A DNA stretch of 8,395 bases from an uncultured Lachnospiraceae bacterium (GTDB lineage Bacteria > Bacillota > Clostridia > Lachnospirales > Lachnospiraceae). Where the stretch lies: positions 1-8,395 of the forward strand of contig CADCPJ010000172.1 in the NCBI GenBank assembly GCA_902803245.1, read 5' to 3'. A program made the position numbers and the translations under genes. The notes below the pieces were generated by a model. That model made no database searches. It was not told the DNA's origin and saw only the letters and a program-made list of their open reading frames with translations. Positions within the stretch are counted from its first letter, which is position 1. Every line of letters begins with the position of its first letter. This document shows, piece after piece, positions 1-5,371 of the stretch.

Positions 1-821
1 TATCCGACCGTAGTGAACTCCGGATCCGGGTCCTTCTGCTCCTCGACGATCGCAAAGCCGGTGTAGCCCATCTCCTTTGCAATCTGCTGCATAGGGATGC
101 TGCCCGCTCCGTTCAGCGGCGTGTAGACCACTTTCACGCTGCGGTCCAGCTCATCGTCCGGCCTCTGGCTCATGGACTTCACATAGTCCAGATAGCTCCT
201 GTCCATCTCCTCGCCGAGCATGACGACAAGGCCCTCCGTCTTCGCAGTCTTAAGTGGGAGGTGCCCGAACTCATCGAAGAGATCCATCGACTGGATCTCG
301 GCCAGGATGCCTTCCGACACGATGCCGGAGATCTGGGCCCCGTCCGACCAGTACACTTTGTATCCATTGTACTCCTTCGGGTTGTGGCTCGCCGTCATAT
401 TGATGCCGGAAACCGCTTTCAGCTGCCGGATCGCGTAGGAGAGCTCCGGCGTCGGGCGGAGAGACGGGAAGAGATAGACGCGGATGCCGTTTCCTGCGAG
501 GATCTCCGCCGCCAGCTCCGAGAACTCCTTCGAGTGATAGCGGCAGTCGTAGGCAATGACAACCCCGCTCATGGGATCCGCCCCTGATTTCCGGATATAA
601 TTAGCGATCCCCTGCGTTGCGCGGCCCACGGTGTATTCGTTCATCCGGTTGGTGCCCGCACCGCAGATTCCTCTAAGCCCGGCGGTTCCGAACACGATCT
701 CCTGATAGAAGCGGTCCGTGATCTCTGCCTCATCGTCTTCAATTGAGAGCAGCTCCTCATACATCGCACTGTCCTTCAGCAGCTTCGCAAGCCACTCCTC
801 ATACAGTTCCCTTGTATCCAT
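1..821 (-). CDS. Phospho-sugar mutase (phosphoglucomutase/phosphomannomutase family), N-terminal part
   Basis: Alpha-D-phosphohexomutase superfamily enzyme, cytoplasmic, expected to interconvert hexose 1- and 6-phosphates (PgcA-like) or pentose phosphates. The first 273 codons are present; the reading frame is open to the left edge, so the C-terminal half (full members have about 560-580 residues) lies outside. Visible family marks are FGTAGLRG at residues 44-51, the active-site loop TASHNPKEYNGYK at 143-155 with the phosphoserine at Ser145, and DPDPEFTTVG at the end of the visible part, which matches the P-x-F-P-T-V segment opening the metal-binding domain. The start at 821 is chosen because an AGGAGGAGA Shine-Dalgarno lies just upstream. 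A perfect extended -10 promoter lies about 145 nt upstream of the start, so the gene has its own transcript and a long leader. The exact substrate (glucose, mannose or pentose phosphate) cannot be decided from this half. Confidence 0.94.
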   Translation of the reverse strand, partial: MDTRELYEEWLAKLLKDSAMYEELLSIEDDEAEITDRFYQEIVFGTAGLRGICGAGTNRMNEYTVGRATQGIANYIRKSGADPMSGVVIAYDCRYHSKEFSELAAEILAGNGIRVYLFPSLRPTPELSYAIRQLKAVSGINMTASHNPKEYNGYKVYWSDGAQISGIVSEGILAEIQSMDLFDEFGHLPLKTAKTEGLVVMLGEEMDRSYLDYVKSMSQRPDDELDRSVKVVYTPLNGAGSIPMQQIAKEMGYTGFAIVEEQKDPDPEFTTVG

Positions 822-967
822 ACTCGTCTCTCCTCCTGATATCTCTTTTGTCTGGTTCCGCTTTTGTCCGGTCCGGCTTCCGGCCTTAAGTTGTCTCTTT
901 GCGAAGCGTCAAAAGGCCCGGAACCTTCAGCGTTCGTGACGCTCAGCACTAAAACAGCAGTCAAATA
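822..967 (-). promoter_or_regulatory. Long structured 5' leader of the phospho-sugar mutase gene
   Basis: About 145 nt separate the predicted transcription start (near 967) from the mutase start codon. The RNA can fold in two exclusive ways: AGCGU (943-939) can pair with the nearby ACGCU (933-929), or AGCGUC (943-938) can pair with the more distant GACGCU (910-905), enclosing a small AAGG/CCUU stem (927-924 with 916-913). Nearer the gene lie CCGG-rich short hairpins and an imperfect 12-bp direct repeat (861-872 and 845-856). I do not recognise a known riboswitch class. A regulatory role is inferred from length and the competing pairings only. Confidence 0.35.
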
Positions 968-973
968 TGTCTT

Positions 974-979
974 ATTATA
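974..979 (-). promoter_or_regulatory. Extended -10 promoter (TGCTATAAT) for the phospho-sugar mutase gene
   Basis: On the minus strand the sequence TGCTATAAT is a perfect TGn-TATAAT extended -10 element; the hexamer occupies 979-974. No good -35 is seen at 16-18 bp, which extended -10 promoters tolerate. It begins immediately after the T-run of the upstream gene's terminator, so terminator and promoter are fused back to back. Confidence 0.6.
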
Positions 980-980
980 G

Positions 981-1015
981 CAAAAAGGCGCCGAAGGGAA
1001 AATCCCCTCCGGCGC
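981..1015 (-). terminator. Rho-independent terminator of the trigger-factor-like gene
   Basis: On the minus strand an 11-bp GC-rich stem (1015-1005 pairing with 998-988, with one G-U pair) encloses a 6-nt loop and is followed by CTTTTT. It starts 16 nt after the stop codon at 1031. This is a textbook intrinsic terminator and separates the foldase gene from the mutase gene. Confidence 0.93.
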
Positions 1016-1030
1016 TTCAGGCGCAATCCT

Positions 1031-2482
1031 TTATTCGGCTGTCTCCGCTGCCGATGATGCTGCGGACTCGGCTGCTTCCGCCGCAGATGAAGCTGCGGAC
1101 TCGGCTGCTTCCGCCGCAGATGAAGCCCCAGATTCCGCTGCTTCCGGCTGCTTCTCCACAATGTTGGCATTGTCATACAGGAAGTCGGAAACCGCATCAT
1201 ACTCGATCTTGTATCTCACCGCATAATCGCCGTATTCGGCAGCAAGCGCGGCCCCGTTCTCGAAACCGACCTCCTCGGCGAGTGCGTCATATGCCGCCTC
1301 GAGCTCTTTGCCTTCCGGAAGAAGCTTCTCCGCTTCGGCGATCGCGTCGATCGTAAACTCGGTGTCGATGCTCTGATGAGCGATCTCCTCAGCCATGGCC
1401 GGGAACTCCTCCTCGGTGATTCCCGCCATTGTGGAAATAAATGACGCGAAATCCATCCCGTACATCGATGCATATGTCTCGTAGTAGGTGCGGATGTCAT
1501 TTACATAGTAGTCAACCAGATCCTGCGGATATTCGCTGACGGTGCTGTTCTCGGCAGCCTTCGTGATAAGATCGTTTTTGGCGCTCTCTTCCCTGCTCTT
1601 TAAGGCGTCCTCTTCAAGCATCGCGCGGGTGCGCTCGCGGTACTCCTCGACGGTCTTTGCCTCGCCGTCCGACAATGCCTCAGCCAAAGCGTCGTCCAGC
1701 TCCTTATATCTCTTGACGGAGTTGACCTTGACGGTGAAGACCACATCCTGTCCGGCCAGGTCGGCATTGCCGTATTCCTCCGGGAATTTCAGATTGAGGT
1801 CCACGGTATCGCCGACATTCACTCCGATCAGGCCGTCCTCAAATCCGTCGATGAAGGTGTGGGAGCCGATCTGAAGCTCATAGCCCTCGCTCGTGCCGCC
1901 GTCAAATGCGACGCCGTCCTTCTTGCCCTCAAAATCAATGTTCGCGACATCGCCGTCCTCAACGACGCCCTCTGTAAAGACCTCGCTTCCCTTGTCGGAA
2001 TAATGGATATCGCTGTCAATGCGGGTGTCAATGGCGGCATCCGTGATCTCGATCGGGTCCACTTCAATTGTGAGCCCCTTGTATTCCCCGAGCGTGACAT
2101 AGTCGGAGCCGTTGTACTCCGGTCTCACGGGAGCTTCTTCTTCCTCGCCCTCTGCGGAGGACTCCGCATCTTCTGCCGCGCTCGCTGCGGAGGACTCCGC
2201 TCCGTCAGCTGTGCTCTCCGCTCCGGATTCCGCCGCCGAATCTAAGCTTTCCGCACCCGGCTGTGCTGACGAATCCGTGTCAGCTGCACCGGATTCCGCC
2301 GCCGAATCTGTGCCGGACGCTGCGGATTCCGCCGCGCTTTCTGCTGCCGATTCCGCAACGGATTCCACTGCCGATTCCGCTCCGGACGCGGAAGACTCCT
2401 CCGCAAGCACAGGCGCCGCCGCAAGAATTGCTGCCATACTGACCGCGCACACCATAGAAGCGGCCCCAAATCTCTTTCGCAT
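1031..2482 (-). CDS. Secreted trigger-factor-like FKBP-type peptidyl-prolyl isomerase
   Basis: Exported protein of 483 residues that probably catalyses prolyl isomerisation or acts as a chaperone outside the membrane. Residues 1-27 form a signal peptide (MRKRF start, hydrophobic core, VLA|EE signal peptidase I site); there is no lipobox Cys. Residues 28-117 are a low-complexity Ala/Ser/Glu linker. Residues about 173-257 form an FKBP-type domain in trigger-factor style (VEDGDVANIDFEG, FIDGFEDGLIG, FPEEYGNADLAGQDVVFTV). About 258-442 resemble the helical C-terminal domain of trigger factor. The tail 443-483 repeats AAESAASSAAE. The ribosome-binding domain of cytosolic trigger factor is absent, replaced by signal and linker. 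The start at 2482 is preferred because AGGAGG lies 10 nt upstream; a Met at 2491 is only 1 nt from that site. The gene is monocistronic, with a promoter near 2545 and a terminator at 981-1015. Confidence 0.86.
   Translation of the reverse strand: MRKRFGAASMVCAVSMAAILAAAPVLAEESSASGAESAVESVAESAAESAAESAASGTDSAAESGAADTDSSAQPGAESLDSAAESGAESTADGAESSAASAAEDAESSAEGEEEEAPVRPEYNGSDYVTLGEYKGLTIEVDPIEITDAAIDTRIDSDIHYSDKGSEVFTEGVVEDGDVANIDFEGKKDGVAFDGGTSEGYELQIGSHTFIDGFEDGLIGVNVGDTVDLNLKFPEEYGNADLAGQDVVFTVKVNSVKRYKELDDALAEALSDGEAKTVEEYRERTRAMLEEDALKSREESAKNDLITKAAENSTVSEYPQDLVDYYVNDIRTYYETYASMYGMDFASFISTMAGITEEEFPAMAEEIAHQSIDTEFTIDAIAEAEKLLPEGKELEAAYDALAEEVGFENGAALAAEYGDYAVRYKIEYDAVSDFLYDNANIVEKQPEAAESGASSAAEAAESAASSAAEAAESAASSAAETAE
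1059..1124 (-). repeat. Two perfect 33-bp tandem repeats in the C-terminal tail of the foldase gene
   Basis: Positions 1059-1091 and 1092-1124 are identical 33-bp units, each coding for 11 residues of the Ala/Ser/Glu tail. The flanks (about 1032-1058 and 1125-1142) are degenerate relatives. Perfect identity including third codon positions points to recent duplication or homogenisation. Confidence 0.9.
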
Positions 2483-2492
2483 CTTTTTCATT

Positions 2493-2498
2493 CCTCCT
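2493..2498 (-). promoter_or_regulatory. AGGAGG ribosome binding site that decides the foldase start
   Basis: The AGGAGG core (2498-2493) is 1 nt from the ATG at 2491 and 10 nt from the ATG at 2482. A 1-nt spacing is too short for normal initiation, so the second ATG is the likelier start. Both give a good signal peptide. Confidence 0.6.
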
Positions 2499-2544
2499 GA
2501 AATATCTTCTTTGGTATCCCGTTCAATTTGTAAACGCAAGTGCC

Positions 2545-2576
2545 ATTATAGATCGAAAATTTGTCTTTACTGTGAA
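2545..2576 (-). promoter_or_regulatory. Candidate promoter of the trigger-factor-like gene
   Basis: On the minus strand a perfect TATAAT occupies 2550-2545, about 60 nt before the start codon. The best -35 is TTCACA (2576-2571), but the spacer of 20 bp is longer than ideal. The region between nadE and this gene is AT-rich, unlike the coding sequence. The -10 is convincing; the -35 is weak. Confidence 0.5.
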
Positions 2577-2634
2577 TGTACCGGCCATTACCGAAAAAAC
2601 AAAGCTGAAAATACCCTCTGCAAACGGCTCTTTA

Positions 2635-3414
2635 TCACGCCCTCATCGAGGAGTCCACCTCAAAGGACGGCATCGGCTTCAGCTTGTGAAGGTTGATGCG
2701 GTGGAGGCGGTCAATCCTCGCCCTGACATCCGGGTCGGCACATGTGCCCGTCAGCACATATTCATCGAGCACGGCGTAGGTAAATCCAAGTTTCTCCTCG
2801 TCCCCCTGGCCGCTGAGTCCGTCCGACGGCACCTTGTGGACGAGATCCTTTGGAAGACCTAAAACATCGCCGATCTGGCGGACTTCGTGGACAAGGAGAT
2901 GGGAGAGGGGGCTGAAGTCCCCCGCCGCGTCGCCGTATTTTGTGGAGTAGCCCACGTAGTCCTCCGACGCATTGCAGGTGTTGACCACCCTGCCCCCGCC
3001 CGGAACCATCTGGCCCACGGCATAGAGGGTCGCCATGCGCAGTCTCGGCGGCAGGTTGATTCTCGCGTCCCTGCTTAAATCCTCAAGACCGGTGATCGCT
3101 TTCAGTTCCTCGCTTTCTGTCAGCATGCTCTCCATCCCGTGAAAAGCCGCGGCGATATTGAGCTCTACGTGCGGGATCTGAAGGAATTCCACCAGTTTTT
3201 CTGAATCGGAGATATCGCTCTGCACGCCGTTTGGCATAAGAACGCCGATGACGCGCTCCCTGCCAAGGGCCTCTGCGCACAGCGCCGCAGCGATGCTGGA
3301 ATCCTTTCCTCCGGAGATCCCGATCACCGCCTTGCAGGTGCTTCCGTTTTCCTCAAAATAGTTCCTGATCCAGGATACGATCTCTTCTTTTGTCTTCATC
3401 GGGTCTCTTAGCAT
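2635..3414 (-). CDS. nadE: NAD+ synthetase, ammonia-dependent type
   Basis: Converts deamido-NAD+ to NAD+ with ATP, the last step of NAD biosynthesis, in the cytoplasm. The 259-residue length is that of the stand-alone synthetase without the N-terminal glutaminase domain. The ATP pyrophosphatase P-loop SGGKDSS is at residues 34-40. RLRMATLYAVG at 124-134, NTCNASEDYVGYSTKYGD at 145-162 and KVPSDGLSGQGDEEKLGFTY at 194-213 match the conserved NAD-precursor and ATP-binding segments. All key segments look intact. The start at 3414 is supported by AGGAGG (3428-3423) 8 nt upstream; that site overlaps the stop codon of the hydrogenase gene, 12 nt away, so the two genes are translationally close and surely cotranscribed. 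No clear intrinsic terminator follows. Assignment is very secure; only the ammonia source is inferred. Confidence 0.97.
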   Translation of the reverse strand: MLRDPMKTKEEIVSWIRNYFEENGSTCKAVIGISGGKDSSIAAALCAEALGRERVIGVLMPNGVQSDISDSEKLVEFLQIPHVELNIAAAFHGMESMLTESEELKAITGLEDLSRDARINLPPRLRMATLYAVGQMVPGGGRVVNTCNASEDYVGYSTKYGDAAGDFSPLSHLLVHEVRQIGDVLGLPKDLVHKVPSDGLSGQGDEEKLGFTYAVLDEYVLTGTCADPDVRARIDRLHRINLHKLKPMPSFEVDSSMRA

Positions 3415-3426
3415 ACCAAAATCCTC

Positions 3427-4902
3427 CTAATGTCCGTCCCGGAACATGGAAAACTGATCCATCGGATAGTTCTTCAGGTTTTCCAGGATCTTCCTGCCGT
3501 CCGCTCTCTTAAGGAGCTCTGCCCTGTCGCGCGTGACCAGGCTCTCCACCTGATGCTTGGAGGGCCCGCCCACACAGCCGCCCGGGCACATCATGCCCTC
3601 TATGAAATCTTCCTTCAGCCTGCCGGCCTTTAAGAGGGTGAGAGCCTTTTTGCACTCATTTCCGCCCGCACAGGTCATGAGGCGGATATCGGAGACGTCT
3701 TCTCCCATTTCCTCCATCACTTCCAGAACGGCCGCTGCCACTCCGCCAGTTCCGGCAAAGCGCTTCCCGAAGATCGAAGCCTCCTGGTAGTCCTCCTCCG
3801 TCGGGACGATCTCTATGTCCCTGGATGCAAGAAGGGCAACGATCTCGCCGTAAGTGAGGGCGTAATCCGGGCGGTCCGCGATAAATTCGTTGACGGTCTC
3901 CCCCTTCTTGGCGATGCACGGTCCGATGAACACGGTCACGCAGTCCGGATCCTGTGATTTCAAGTACCGGGACACGGCGACCATCGGGGAGACGGTGTCT
4001 GACTTGTTGTTTTTGTATTGCTCCGGAAAATGGTGCCGCAGCATCGAGATGAACGCCGGGCAGCAGGAAGTCGTCATTTTTCTTCCTTCCTTCTTTGCCT
4101 CGATCCACTCCTTCGCCTCATAGGCCGCAGTCATGTCTCCGCCGAGGCCCACCTCCACCATATCATAAAAGCCCGCTTTTTTCAGTGCGGCGCGAATGGA
4201 AGCCATGCCGATTTCCTTGCCGAACTGTCCCTCCGTGGCCGGAGCGCACATCGCAATCACGCGCTTCCCGCTCCGGATGGCTCTGATCACGTCCACCGCG
4301 TAGATCTTCGATCCGATGGCTCCGAACGGACAGTTGTGGATGCAGTGTCCGCAGTGAATGCATTTCTCGTCGTCTATGACGCACAGCCCGTTCTCGTCGT
4401 AATGGATCGCATCCGCGGGGCAGGCCTTCCTGCAGGGTCTCTCCAGATGGACGATCGCCTCAAACGGACACGACTTTGCACACATTCCGCAGGACCTGCA
4501 CTTATCCGGGTCGATGTGCATTCTCGTCGAGCCCGGCTGGATTGCCCCGAATTTGCAGGCATTTAAGCAGGCCTTTCCGAGGCAGAAGCGGCAGACGTCG
4601 GTCACCATATACTCCTGGATCGGGCAGTCGTCACAGGCAGCGGGGATAACCGCGACCACATTCTTCGTGGGATGGTTTACATCCGGATCCTGCCCCATCG
4701 CGAGACGGATCCGGCCCCGGATGATTTCCCTCTCCTTGTATATGCAGCAGCGGTACTGCGGCTTCGGTCCCGGGCTGATGGCGTACGCGAGCTTCTCCCG
4801 CATATCATGGCTTATCTCCCCGTCTCCTTCCCAGACCTCCCGGCAGACTTCCCGGAGGATATAGTGCTTCAGCTCGACAATCCCTTTGTCATTCGTGATC
4901 AT
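3427..4902 (-). CDS. Monomeric [FeFe]-hydrogenase, group-B-like
   Basis: Iron-sulfur enzyme of 491 residues expected to oxidise or produce H2 with electrons from a ferredoxin-like partner, in the cytoplasm. The N-terminal half is cysteine-rich: C90/C93, an unusual C104-C107-C112-C116 set, two ferredoxin motifs (C135-C138-C141-C145P and C181-C184-C187-C191P) and an extra C157-C161P pair, so three or more [4Fe-4S] clusters. The C-terminal half carries the three H-cluster signatures: TTSCCPAF (277-284), GPCIAKKGE (327-335) and MMCPGGCVGG (437-446). C281, C329, C439 and C443 are the expected cluster ligands and C280 the proton-relay Cys. Signature 2 has Gly instead of the Met of classical MPCxxKxxE, and signature 3 lacks GGGQP; both differ from group A and resemble the group B enzymes. 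A GGAG site precedes the ATG at 4902. It lies between an acidic small protein and nadE in one operon. Catalytic direction is unknown. Confidence 0.92.
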   Translation of the reverse strand: MITNDKGIVELKHYILREVCREVWEGDGEISHDMREKLAYAISPGPKPQYRCCIYKEREIIRGRIRLAMGQDPDVNHPTKNVVAVIPAACDDCPIQEYMVTDVCRFCLGKACLNACKFGAIQPGSTRMHIDPDKCRSCGMCAKSCPFEAIVHLERPCRKACPADAIHYDENGLCVIDDEKCIHCGHCIHNCPFGAIGSKIYAVDVIRAIRSGKRVIAMCAPATEGQFGKEIGMASIRAALKKAGFYDMVEVGLGGDMTAAYEAKEWIEAKKEGRKMTTSCCPAFISMLRHHFPEQYKNNKSDTVSPMVAVSRYLKSQDPDCVTVFIGPCIAKKGETVNEFIADRPDYALTYGEIVALLASRDIEIVPTEEDYQEASIFGKRFAGTGGVAAAVLEVMEEMGEDVSDIRLMTCAGGNECKKALTLLKAGRLKEDFIEGMMCPGGCVGGPSKHQVESLVTRDRAELLKRADGRKILENLKNYPMDQFSMFRDGH

Positions 4903-4960
4903 ATGCCGTCTCTCCTTTATGCCGCGATTTTTTAGAAGTCAGTACCAAGACCGGATGCCG

Positions 4961-5245
4961 TCATTTTACCGGGTACATAAAAGTGAAGCGGCCTCTCCCG
5001 TCGTCCTCATCATCGTCATCGTCGTCGTCCTCGTCGTCCTCGTCCTCCTTGATCTCCCCCCTCAGGTCGTAGAAGGTCTCCATATCACAGCATTCCTGAC
5101 ACAGAAGGAGGAATTCCTCCCGGGCCTTCTCTTCGCTCCCATAAGTCCCGAACACCACTCCGTTTACGAGAATCTTCCTGCCCTCCAGGTCTGCGTTCCT
5201 GACCTCAGTGAGGTGCAGGCCGTCCTTGCTTCGAACAAACATCAT
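4961..5245 (-). CDS. Small protein with a 16-residue Asp/Glu run, function unknown
   Basis: A 94-residue protein, cytoplasmic (no signal peptide or membrane segment). Residues 1-50 look like a small strand-rich fold followed by a helix: VRSKDGLHLTEVR, then ILVNGVVFGTYGSEEKAREE. From memory, this pattern resembles small uncharacterised Firmicutes proteins beginning with an I/V-R-S-Q-D-type strand and containing LGTYxTEERALEVL; that likeness is unverified. C49, C52 and C53 (CQECC region) form a Cys cluster. Residues 67-82 are sixteen consecutive Asp/Glu, followed by a short basic and aromatic end (GRGRFTFMYPVK). The ATG at 5245 has an AAAGGAGAG site six bases upstream. It is the first gene after a good promoter and is followed 58 nt later by the hydrogenase gene, with no terminator between, so a shared transcript is likely. 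No function can be assigned. Confidence 0.8.
   Translation of the reverse strand: MMFVRSKDGLHLTEVRNADLEGRKILVNGVVFGTYGSEEKAREEFLLLCQECCDMETFYDLRGEIKEDEDDEDDDDDDDEDDGRGRFTFMYPVK
5000..5047 (-). repeat. Trinucleotide (GAN) run coding for poly-Asp/Glu
   Basis: Sixteen consecutive GAN codons, mostly GAC/GAT with interspersed GAG/GAA, form a near-microsatellite. Mixed third positions suggest selection for acidity rather than pure slippage, but the length could still vary between strains in whole codons. Confidence 0.8.
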
Positions 5246-5264
5246 TTATCTCTCCTTTCCATCC

Positions 5265-5311
5265 TGCCCCCTCCTCAACGGGGGCATGCTATGCGCACGT
5301 GAAACATGCGC
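5265..5311 (-). promoter_or_regulatory. Two hairpins in the 5' UTR of the acidic-protein/hydrogenase/nadE operon
   Basis: The first hairpin (5311-5305 with 5299-5293, loop 5304-5300) has a 7-bp stem with one G-U pair and would sit at the very 5' end of the transcript. The second (5286-5280 with 5271-5265, 8-nt loop) has a 7-bp perfect stem, mostly G-C, and ends about 8 nt before the ribosome binding site. Neither is followed by a T-run, so neither is a standard terminator. A role in mRNA stability or translation is inferred only. Confidence 0.5.
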
Positions 5312-5319
5312 CTTCCATA

Positions 5320-5348
5320 AATATACATATTCTGCGCGGCCGCCTCAA
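5320..5348 (-). promoter_or_regulatory. Sigma-A-type promoter of the acidic-protein/hydrogenase/nadE operon
   Basis: On the minus strand TTGAGG (5348-5343) and TATATT (5325-5320) are separated by exactly 17 bp. This matches the housekeeping consensus at 4 of 6 and 5 of 6 positions. It begins 23 nt after the DUF2130 stop codon and predicts a start near 5313, giving a 5' UTR of about 67 nt. Confidence 0.65.
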
Positions 5349-5371
5349 TGACATTTCCCCGTAAAATGCTC

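Noticed and set aside
822..967. Known riboswitch (c-di-GMP, glycine, THF or guanidine class) upstream of the mutase
   Set aside because: I could not match the conserved core bases of these classes from memory; only generic alternative pairings were seen.
1059..1124. 33-bp repeats as a CRISPR array
   Set aside because: The copies are directly adjacent with no spacers and are in frame with the protein tail.
2592..2634. Possible terminator after nadE
   Set aside because: There is a T-rich run on the minus strand (TTTGTTTTTT) but no stable hairpin directly before it; only short, mismatched pairings are possible.
2112..2696. Long plus-strand open frame of Ser/Ala-rich composition opposite the foldase gene
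   Set aside because: It is the antisense of the repetitive Ala/Ser/Glu codons; it has no ribosome binding site of note and crosses the promoter region and the end of nadE.
3656..4108. 150-codon minus-strand frame inside the hydrogenase gene
   Set aside because: It is a shifted frame of the hydrogenase with arginine/glycine-rich nonsense translation; the hydrogenase frame carries all family motifs.
5000..5047. GTC/GAC run as a possible CRISPR or mobile-element repeat
   Set aside because: It is a simple trinucleotide run in frame within a gene with a good ribosome binding site; there are no spacers or longer units.
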